In this document: positions 55,859 to 64,000 of the stretch, one piece after another
Position numbering within the stretch: position 1 is the stretch's first letter
Layout of the letters: the number at the start of each line of letters is the position of its first letter
Source of the DNA: Termitomyces sp. T153
Taxonomy: Eukaryota > Basidiomycota > Agaricomycetes > Agaricales > Lyophyllaceae
NCBI GenBank assembly: GCA_018296165.2
Contig: JACKQL020000007.1
Coordinates: 744,001-808,000 of the forward strand
DNA: 64,000 nucleotides
Reading direction: 5' to 3'
The notes under the pieces: generated by a model
Told to the model about the DNA's origin: nothing
What the model saw: the letters and a program-made list of their open reading frames with translations, nothing else
Database searches by the model: none
Position numbers and translations under genes: made by a program

Positions 55859-58545
55859 ATGACTCAACCAACTCCTCCAGCACCTCCCTCTAATGCTTCA
55901 AGCCCCCAGGATGATGCCTGGAGTTGGTTGCTGTCCCTGGGGACATAGGTTCAACTTACTCAAGCCTTCCTTACCTCCCGCACCACTGAACTCTCTGGGC
56001 TCTATCAAACTACTAAAGCAGTGTCCCTCTCCCTCCAGGCTCTCCTAGAACATCTTCCCTTTGCTCCTATTCATCCTCCTGGACCCCCAGCAGGTGCAGC
56101 AAGGTTTTCTTCTGCACCTAGCTTGGAGGTTTCAGCACCTCACTCCAAACTTCCTTGCCCTGCACTCTCTAATATCTTTGATGGGGACTGTAGAGTTGGG
56201 AAACATTTTCTTTAATCTTGCATCATCTATATCTAGTTGACCAGTGAAGCCTTTGCCTCTAATGCCTTGAAAATTGCCTGGGTTCTCTCCTACATGAAGG
56301 CAAGCCAAGTCTTGACCTATGAACTGCATATTTTTTGATGCTCAGAAGGAGTTGAAAGTTTTTCTAGCTGGATGGAGTTTGAGAAGGAGTTCCAAGCTGA
56401 GTTCTTTCCCCTTGATCCCATTAAGACTGCAGCTCTTTCTCTTCAAGACTGAACCCAGTATGGTCAAGGAAAGCAGTCACTTGACAAGTACATCAACTCT
56501 TTCCATGCCTTAGTTGAGCAGACTAGCTATCTAGATGGTCTGCAACTCTGCCTCACCTTCTGTAATGACTCCACCCCTCTCTTATAAATTGTATTGATAG
56601 TATGGCTGAGGGGTGCCCAGATAATGAGCATATCAATACCTGGTACAAGGTGGCATGTGAGCAGTGGCAGTTGATGGAACTGCAACATGAGCTGTGGCAG
56701 ACACAACCCTCAACATTTCCTTTCTCTCATAGTGGGTTCACTCTCTGAGCTCCCCCTTCCATGCCTGCTCTAGCAGCCTCATGAGCAGGTGCAACTTTTC
56801 CTCTTCCATCCCATGTTGCTCCCTTCCACTCCCTGCTCCAAAGAGTCCCAATAGATGTCAATGCCTCTTGACAGTGATCCTCTACCCCCCTGTTATATCA
56901 ATGCTGTGAAAAGGCATGTTACTTTGCCTGCTACTGTCCTCAAGGATTAGAAATCTGCTACCTATCTGCATCAAAGCAGGAGGAGCTGCTTGTCCAACTC
57001 CTAGCAGCAAGGAATGCAACAGAAATCCCTTCTCACAATGCACCTATAGCTGTACACTTCAATGAGGTGGCCAATGTACTGGAGGAGGTTCCTGCAGAGT
57101 TGGAGGAGGATTTTTAAAAGGGAAATAGATGAACTGTATGCCACCATTGCTAAGTGCTAATCTTTTTGCTCCTCTGTCCATAAAATCAAATATATCTGTT
57201 GCTACTCCTTGATACTATGCCCAAAATAATAAGCCCATTCTCAGACATACAAACCCCCTCTCCAGCTAAAGTCTCTGCTGGAGACACACCTCCTAACCCA
57301 TGCCTCCAGATTCCTGCATGGGAATGCCATCTCCTCCATTGTTACATTCTGGCTTCCACCCCTTCCACCAACTCTCTGAAGCTCCAGGTAGAAATTGAGA
57401 CAACAGATACCCAGCAGACTCAAAGTGTGTTTGCCCTGCTTGACAGTGCCAAAACAGGCCTCTTCCTCAATACAGACTATGTGCAATGACATTGTCTTAC
57501 CACTTGCCCCCTAGCCCATCCTATCCCTGTGTATAATGTTGATGGCATGCTCAATGAAGCTGGCTCTATTTGCTTGGTAGTGGACCTGGTTCTTTGTTAT
57601 AAAAACCACTCTGAACAAGCCACTTTTGCTATCACTAGTTTGGAAAAACAAGACATGATCTTGGAGTTCACTTGGCTATGTGAACACAACCCTGAGATTG
57701 ACTGGACAAAGAGTAAAGTGAAGATGAGTTGCTGCACAACTTATGCTGAAGAAGCCCATAAGAAGCATAGAGCAAAGGTTTGCAAGCATACTGCTATACA
57801 TGCTTGTTGTATGGGGCATCTCCTTTATGCTGATCTTGACCTTCTGAATTCCCCTTTGGCATTCTCTCCTAAAGAGGCCCTCTACAAAGATGTTTGAGGT
57901 GCTGGGTATGAACCTCAAGAGGAAGAGGAAGGCAAAAGATAATTCACCAGTGTTCTGGACCTAGAGTTTCTAGACAAAACCATTGAGATAGGTGATAGGA
58001 TCTATGCTACAACCCTCTGCCCCCCTTCTATAGTGGCAGAGATTTGGGCCAGTTGAACCACTTCTCAACATCTGGCCAAGATGTTTGCAGCAAACTCCCA
58101 GCTCAAGCCTTTTTGTAGCACAGTTTTTGATCACTTCTATGATTTTGAGGATGTATTCTCCAAGGCATCCTTTAACTCACTCTTAGAGCACAAGCAGTGG
58201 GATCATGCAATTGAGCTAATACCAGACACTGAACCTTCCAGCTGCAAGGTCTATCTTCTTGCACTCCATGAGCAGGATAAGCTAGATGCTTTCCTATAGG
58301 AGAATCTTAGCTCTGGATGAATACAACTCTTCAAGTCCCCAATGGCCTCCCCAGTCTTTTTTATTAAGAAGAAGGATGAGTCTCTTTGTCTAGTTCAGGA
58401 CTATCAAGTCTTGAATGCAATGACAATGAAGAATTGCTATCCTTTGCTACTCATCTCAGAACTTGTCAACAACCTTTGAGGTGCATGCTACTTCACCAAG
58501 TTGGATGTTCACTGGGGCTACAACAATGTGTGCATCAAGGAGGGA
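55859..58545 (+). pseudogene. Gypsy copy 2 gag, protease and first part of RT, disrupted
   Basis: Gag begins at ATG 55859. The junction around 56640-56690 reads NTWYKVACEQWQLMELQHEL-like text without interruption, which shows what copy 1 has lost. The protease motif is LLDSAKTGLF (DSGATG decayed) near 57440. RT text continues ([32 protein letters not shown]) to base 58540, where the KH element is inserted. Confidence 0.8.
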
Positions 58546-59030
58546 TGTAAGGGGACAACTCCTTTAGGTAACTCTGATAAGTAACTCTAACTCTATTGGG
58601 CCTTAGTCATAAGTAGAGCATCATCTCTAGCATACCCAATTGACTAGCCATCAAGCCCCTGCACCCTCCAGTCAGTATTAGTCAGCTCTTTGTAGTCATT
58701 GGACACTATTTCTCTTTTTGATGTATTGTTAGCTATTATTGTCTAGCATACCTGGGCCACTTATGTATAGCATTAGTCATAGCCTAGCCACAGACGTAGT
58801 ATATAAACCAGTCAGCAGGATAGAATATCCTCTGAACAAACAATAACAGTGTTCTTCTATCCTATCCATTAAACTGACTATAAGAGCTCCAGTGTCATTA
58901 CTCATGTTTGGCTCACTGCACTCACCCCTTGCCCAACTTTTAGCTGCCTCGTGCCCCTTTGACTCTCACTTGCCACTTGTGACTGCCTGCCTTCTATCAG
59001 GTTTATCCATGGAATGCTCATCCTCTTACA
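58546..59030 (+). repeat. 5' LTR of KH element copy 2
   Basis: 485 bp, with a GTATATAAACC box near 58798. Clearly related to the 477-bp LTRs of copy 1. Confidence 0.88.
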
Positions 59031-59537
59031 GCTTGTTTGGTCCCCTATGCTGTCTGCATCTCCAGCCCACAACACCCAACCTACCACCTATTCTTAGTCT
59101 CACCCTAACCTCAAGACTCTATGTTATCCTCTGCTGCTTTTCTAATCCTGCTAATACTATTGAGAGACTGTTAACTCTTGTGGCAGGACTTGGAAGCAGA
59201 CTAGCAGCACTCAAGTCTAGTCATATGCTCATGCCTGTTGCCACTGTTGCCTCTGCCCAAACAGCTTTGCAGCCTAGTATGAGTGACTGGTCAGTTTCTC
59301 CAGGCTCAGCAAAGCAATCAGCTTCCTCTGGACAGCCAAAGCCCAAGTCATCCACCAAAACTCCTATTGTGCCCACCTCTTGCATCCTTCAATGTGTAGT
59401 GTGCCCTACCTGTCACGACCCGTCTCCTGGACCCCCACACATCATCCAGCAACCCCCCAATTCCCCAAAACCCCTGATGCTCCGCCAAACTTCCACCCAT
59501 GCCCCACACCTATTTTGGTTAGCCCCGACGCAACCCC

Positions 59538-59642
59538 GGCTAACTCCAATGCCTCCCCGGCTAACTCCAATGCCTCCCTGGCTAACTCCAACGCCTCCCT
59601 GGCTAACTCCAACAGCCCCCTGGCCAACTTCGACGCCTTCCC
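59538..59642 (+). repeat. Five tandem 21-bp units in the solo LTR
   Basis: Units resemble GGCTAACTCCAATGCCTCCC. The other LTRs of the family have fewer, degenerate units near 40370 and 52905, so the array expanded or was lost between copies. Confidence 0.85.
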
Positions 59643-59997
59643 CGCAGCCACTGACACTTACCCTGGATCTCCCGAACTCCGAGAACCACTCCCACTATTG
59701 CCGATCTTTGCCACCCATCATCAACTCAACACCCTGGTTCCTCCGACCCATTCCGGAGTATCACGACAACCTCGGGGCGACCTGCATTCCCAAATGATCC
59801 CATCAACGTATCAGCATGGCCTGACCCTCAATTGCAACCAACACCTGCCCACTCTGTCAAGCTCTGCCAAGCCCCGCCGCTGCAGCCGACATACCCCAAA
59901 GTTCTCCGGTAGTCAGTATATAAGACGTCGAGTAGCTCTTCGTACTCTAGTCTTGATATTGCTTAACATTACCTATGGTCTGATTGTTTCCTTCTCG

Positions 59998-60033
59998 TGT
60001 TTTGTGTTTTGTGTTTTGTGTTTTGTGTTTTGT
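59998..60033 (+). repeat. 7-bp tandem repeat (GTGTTTT)
   Basis: About five units of GTGTTTT in the T-rich leader of the solo LTR, followed by three repeats of a CAGTCTCCCAGTCTTATCT phrase to about 60110. Confidence 0.8.
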
Positions 60034-61367
60034 GTCTTGTTTTCCTTATCTCAGTCTCCTGGTCTTATCTCAGTCTCCCAGTCTTATCTCAGTCTCCCAG
60101 TCTTGTCGTGTCTCCATTTCATTATCATTCTTGTTATCGTTTCATATCTTCCCTCAAATCTACTCTTGTTCCATATCAACTCCATTTCATTTCATCCAAC
60201 GCTGTCTTGGTAACTCCGTCCAACCATAGTGCCCAAGCCCTCCTCAACCTTAATGGCCTCACAAACTCTGCAATTACAATTACGAACCCCGACACTCTTT
60301 TCCAGACCCAAACCCCGCTCTTCGTTTGGTCCTGGACTCCATCAACTCCAATTGATCTTCCATCAGACTCCGGCTCCGCTCCCATTGATTGCGTAGCTGC
60401 CTACTCCTTTGCCTCTGCAAATCTCCCATATGGTCTTCTGCATGAACCCCGCCAAGCCCATCCCATTTCCTTGCAATCCGACTTCTCCGGACCTCCCCGG
60501 ATCTGTCCGGATCACATCCCACCGACTATCCGCACAAGCCGTCAGTGCCCAGAACGCTTTTGAGTGTTCGGTTGCCAGTGCAAAGGGATCACGCCTGCCT
60601 AGTAAGGACTCGCCCAGTGCAGCTGAGCCCCCAAGGTCAGCGGAACCTGACACTACCACTAATGCTCCCCTTGCTATCTCCTTCACTCAGGACTTACCTC
60701 CTATAGATGGCCACACCCCATGTTTTGAGTGCACACTTAAACTCCCCAACTCTCTTATTGTGCACGTAGTTGGTCACCAGAGGCATGGCTTTAAACAAGC
60801 CCTAGATATTTCTAGTGCCTACTTGGCTGCCTTTATGGTTGGCTCAGCTGGAGGAGACCACCAGTATATCTCTATTATGGGCTCCAATCAGCAAATTGGA
60901 GAAGCCCTTGTGGTTATTAGAAAGCAGATAGCTAAGAAGCAAGTCTATGTACTGTGGAAGCAATGCACAGGTAATGTTGTGCTGGCAGTTGCTACACCAG
61001 CACCTTTGGAACACACTACATTGTCCACCTCTACTCCTATCCAGCCCAGAGTGCCCTCTTTTAGCACTCCATCAATGGCCTCTGTGCTTGCAACTATGGC
61101 TGCTACTCCTTCTATCTGGCAACCTTCATCTCTCTCTCTAGACTTGCCAATGTTGAGCATTCATTTGTTTGAGGCCACTTTAGCTTCTCCAATGGATACA
61201 ACTTCACCTATGGCCCTCTCTATACCAATGCCTGATGCATTGACCATGATAATCCAATATGCCTTTAGACACTACTTGAGGGCAGAATATGCCACTGCTT
61301 GTTGCAGCTGGCCTTATCAGGAAAGATAACACTATTTGTTGGGTCAACAAACCTTGAGGGGGGGTGA

Positions 61368-61857
61368 TGTAAGGGGACAACCTCTTTGGGTAACTCCAAT
61401 GAATAACTCCAACTCTATCAGGGCCTTAGTCATAGGTATAGCATCATTTCTAGTATATCAAATCAACTTGCCACCAAGCCCCTGCACCCTCCAGTCAGTA
61501 TTAGTCAGCTCTTCATAATCATCAGACACTATTTCTCCTTTTAATGTATTGTTAGTCATTACTGTTTAGCATACCCCAGGCCACTTACCACCTATAGCAT
61601 TAGTCATAGCCTAGCCATGAATGTAGTATATAAACTAGTCAGCAGAATAGAATATTCTCTGACCAAACAATAGCAGTGTTCTTCTGGCCTATCCATCAAA
61701 CTAACTGTAAGAGCTCCAGTGTTGTTACTCATGTTTGGCTCACTGCGCTTGCTCCTTGCCCAACTCTTAGCTACCTTGCGCCTCTTCAACCCTTACTTGT
61801 TGCTTGTGACTACCTGCCTTCTGTTGGGTTTATCCTTGGAATGCTCATTCCCTTACA
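61368..61857 (+). repeat. 3' LTR of KH element copy 2
   Basis: 490 bp, preceded by GAGGGGGGGTGA. Same ends as the 5' LTR. Confidence 0.88.
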
Positions 61858-62757
61858 AGGGAGATGAGTAGAAGGCAGCATTCCAAACCAATTGTGGACT
61901 CTTTGAACCTCTGGTGATGTTCTTTGGCTTCATCAACAGCCCAGCCACCTTTCAGACTATGATGAATGACATCTTCCATGACCTGATTGCAGAAGGTGTT
62001 GCTTGTGTGTATCTTGACAATATTCTTATGTACACTAAAACCTTGGAAGAGCATTGCCAGGTCACATGCATTGTCTTGGAATGCCTCCACCAACACCAGT
62101 TGTATTTAAAGCCTAAGAAATGTGAAATTGAGCAGACTAAGGTGGAGTACTTAGGATTAGGATTGATCATCTCATATGGGATGGCTAAGATAGACTCCAT
62201 TAAGATAGCAGGTGTAGCAGAGTGGCCTGAGCCAAGGAACAAGAAGGAAGTATATGCCTTTTTTGGGTTTGTCAACTTCTACTGGAGGTTCATACAGGAT
62301 TTCTCCCACCATGCACATCCCCTCTTCAACCTCACAGGCAAGGAGGCAGCATGGCAATGGGAGCTCCTACAGCAAGCTGCCTTTGATACCCTCAAACAAG
62401 TGGTTACTTCAAAACCTATTCTCCTGTTTCCAGACAATGACTCTCCCTTCCATGTTAAAGCAGATAGCTCAGACTTTGCTATGGAAGCAGTTCTCTCCCA
62501 GCAGTCAAAGGAAAATGGCAAGTAGCATCCAGTAGCCTTCTGTTCCAAGAGCCTTAATGCAATAGAATGAAACTACAAGATCCATGACAAGGAGATGCTT
62601 GCCATTATTTAGTCCTTCAAAAAATGGCAGCATTTTCTTGAGAGTGCACAGCATAAATTTGAAGTTTGGACAGACTATAAGAACCTTGAGTACTTCTGCA
62701 CAGCTAAGAAGCTAAATTAATGCCAAGCTTGGTGGTTCTTGTATCTAGTTCAAAATA
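61858..62757 (+). pseudogene. Gypsy copy 2 RT and RNase H, after the KH insertion
   Basis: Continues the [22 protein letters not shown], with YLDNILMYT (YLDD changed to YLDN), then RNase H text FHVKADSSDFAMEAVLSQQS and VWTDYKNLEYFCTAKKLN. Several stops are present. It ends at about 62757 at the next insertion. Confidence 0.82.
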
Positions 62758-63386
62758 TGTGACGGTAGTCCACTGCAAACAGCAGAGTACGGTCACAAGC
62801 GGGTGTTCTCACAAAGGAACTGGTCTAAGTCCTGTATTCGTAAGAACTAAATAATCAGCTACGGGTAGGCCTATTAAATAGATTACGGAGCAATACGGAA
62901 GAGAGTGCGGAGTAAGTAGGAGAGAAAATTGTAAAGGTGCAAGGTTTAAGCGGGGGATGATGTCACGCTCGCGCTACATACGCCCTCCAAGTCGGATAAC
63001 TAGAAGTATACGGCTTTTAAATTATAAGTAGAGGTTAGGTTAGAATTAGAGTGGTAATGATGATACTTTTAAGCTGGCCGCGATTATAACCAATTCCGCC
63101 TTCTAATCGGCCGCCGGGGAGCTTTCCCCAGCCCCGTCGTCGGGGTAATAGTCCAGCTCTCCCTCGGCATTGTCGTTGTCGTTGTCGTCGGCCAGGAGTG
63201 GGACGTCCACTGGATCGACGGCCATCTCCTCCTCTTCTTCAGTGGCCTTGCCTTTGCCCTTGCGATCTGGGGAACGGATTATGATACTGTGAGCGGTGAT
63301 CGCGGCGCGAGGGGTAGAAGATCCTGCCCTCGGGGGTCGTGGAGTCGTGGGTGTAGAGGGACGGTGAGATCCGAGGATGCAAGCTA
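62758..63386. mobile_element. Young CpG-rich insertion in Gypsy copy 2, class unresolved
   Basis: About 630 bp of CpG-rich DNA begins TGTGACGGTAGTCC and ends near GATGCAAGCTA, replacing a few codons of the Gypsy RNase H/integrase linker. Inside, a purine tract (AGCGGGGGATGA) is followed by TGTCACGCTCGCGC at 62961, which looks like a polypurine tract and LTR start. On the - strand, about 63380 to 63103 is open and encodes RSPDRKGKGKATEEEEE and an acidic Asp/Asn-rich end. It may be an LTR fragment or a composite of two. The flanks AAATA and AGCTA do not form a clean duplication. Confidence 0.5.
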
Positions 63387-64000
63387 GGATGGAGCATGGA
63401 CAAACCAGATGCATTGTCCAGGTAGGCTGACCATAGCATGGAAGCAGGGGATAATGGCAACATTGTCCTCCTCAAGCCAGAGCTCTTTGCTATCCATGCT
63501 TTAGAAGGGACTGTGGTCCAAGGAAATGAGGCAAACATACTCAGAGACATCTGAAGAGGAAACTGAGAGGATGCATAAGAGAATGCTGTTGCCTAGGCTG
63601 CACAGGCCCTATGAGCTCAACAAGCAAGCAGAGTTAAGTCTGTGCATGCAGATGAGTGGGGCCTTTAGGATAGACTTCTGACCTTCTGAGGATGCATTTA
63701 TGTGCCTAACATTCCAGAACTATGCCAATGCATTGTGGAGCAACATCATGACTCTCAAGTAGCTAGACATCCTGGGAGGTGGAAGACATTGGAGCTGGTA
63801 TCCTGGAATTACTAGTGGCCTCAAATCTCCTGATATGTAAGCACCTACACTAGCACCTGTAATCTCTGCCTCCACACCAAGCCTTGCTGCCAGACACCTA
63901 TGGGGCAGCTCCACCCTCTCCCTATTCCAACTGCTTGCTGGAGTGTTACATCAATAGATTTTATTGTGGAATTTCCCAATGCTTATGAGTACAATGCTAT
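63387..64000 (+). pseudogene. Gypsy copy 2 integrase region, runs off the window
   Basis: Text matches copy 1: LLKPELFAIHALEGTVVQGN, VKSVHADEWGL, CIYVPNIPELCQCIVEQHHD, CNLCLHTKPCCQ and DFIVEFPNAYEYNA at the edge. Several TGA and TAG codons break it. The rest of integrase, the chromodomain and the 3' LTR must lie beyond 64000. Confidence 0.8.

Larger units (their letters stand above)
59411..60652 (+). repeat. Solo LTR (1242 bp) of the TGTCACGACCC family, TSD CTACC
   Basis: Starts TGTCACGACCC, ends CCTGACA; CTACC at 59406-59410 and 60653-60657. It keeps many CpGs, so it is younger than the KH element around it. It contains TATATAAG near 59929 and two tandem arrays. It is the least decayed of the three LTRs of this family here. 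Confidence 0.92.
59120..61329 (+). pseudogene. KH-domain gag-like protein of copy 2, split by a solo LTR
   Basis: N-terminal part about 59120-59410 (ERLLTLVAGLGSRLAALKSS, then a Ser/Pro linker). After the 1242-bp solo LTR and CTACC duplication it resumes at 60653 and is open to TAA 61327-61329. The KH domain is at about 60721-60945: CFECTLKLPNSLIVHVVGHQ, then RHGFKQALDISSAYLAAF and YISIMGSNQQIGEALVVIRK. The G-x-x-G loop reads GHQR, with the final Gly changed. The start codon is lost or shifted relative to copy 1. The C-terminal third is Ser/Thr/Pro-rich. Confidence 0.72.
58546..61857 (+). mobile_element. Non-autonomous LTR retroelement encoding a KH-domain protein, copy 2, TSD AGGGA
   Basis: LTRs at 58546-59030 (485 bp) and 61368-61857 (490 bp) start TGTAAGG and end CTTACA. 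AGGGA is at 58541-58545 and 61858-61862, and removing the element rejoins the Gypsy RT codons. The interior is interrupted by a solo LTR at 59411-60652. No pol genes are present. Confidence 0.92.
55185..64000 (+). mobile_element. Ty3/Gypsy chromovirus copy 2 (runs off the window), with two nested insertions
   Basis: Same family as copy 1, in + orientation. An LTR remnant (55185-55339) is followed by a leader and gag from ATG 55859, then protease, RT, RNase H and the start of integrase at the window end. It is interrupted by the KH element at 58546-61857 and by a CpG-rich insertion at about 62758-63386. It carries far more stops than copy 1, and CpG is nearly absent, so it is the older copy. 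Confidence 0.85.

Noticed and set aside
59538..59642. CRISPR-like array
   Set aside because: Units are directly adjacent with no spacers, lie inside an LTR and in a eukaryotic genome.

Overview
The window comes from a filamentous basidiomycete, most likely an Agaricomycete. The genes carry many short GT-AG introns of about 45-69 bp. The gene content (Apd1-type 2Fe-2S protein, acyl-CoA dehydrogenase, Zn2Cys6 regulator, Pab2, Ivy1, mitochondrial AspRS, F-box protein) and the transposon families also fit; I cannot name the genus. The window has two very different halves. 

Bases 1-18.7 kb are ordinary, CpG-normal, gene-dense DNA. In order: the 3' end of an AGC protein kinase (+); an Apd1-like bis-histidinyl 2Fe-2S protein (-); a small conserved unknown (-); a probably peroxisomal acyl-CoA dehydrogenase (-); a 967-residue Zn2Cys6 transcription factor (-); then on + the nuclear poly(A)-binding protein Pab2, mitochondrial ribosomal protein bL19m and an Ivy1-like membrane-binding protein; mitochondrial aspartyl-tRNA synthetase (-), convergent with Ivy1 and divergent from an F-box/LRR-like gene (+) over a 181-bp promoter; and a truncated F-box relic. 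I assembled exon-intron models by keeping phase through each splice junction; all the multi-exon genes close in frame. The neighbours are housekeeping functions with no evident joint pathway. 

From about 18.7 kb to the end the DNA is a nest of transposable elements. Most are strikingly poor in CpG and carry nonsense codons of the type CpG deamination produces. Layers that terminal repeats and target-site duplications (TSDs) resolve: a decayed LINE (21.4-27.7 kb); a relic intron-containing cysteine-motif gene (28.7-32.9 kb) split by a 2.07-kb LTR element that encodes only a KH-domain protein; a Ty3/Gypsy remnant (32.9-39.6 kb) split by a 5.7-kb Ty1/Copia element (TSD GATTG), which itself holds a 571-bp solo LTR (TSD GTTTC); a second repeated gene relic split by a 13.6-kb LTR element (40.2-53.8 kb, TSD TAGAG), which contains a Ty3/Gypsy chromovirus whose gag and pol halves now face opposite ways, explained by a 4.9-kb inversion; and a second Gypsy copy (55.2 kb to beyond the window) that contains a second KH element (TSD AGGGA), which in turn contains a 1.24-kb solo LTR (TSD CTACC), plus a young CpG-rich insertion near 62.8-63.4 kb. 

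The most unusual items are the KH-domain LTR element family, the TSD-resolved nesting with an internal inversion, the two related cysteine-motif repeat-gene families, and side-by-side evidence that the same CpG sites decayed on opposite strands in two element copies.
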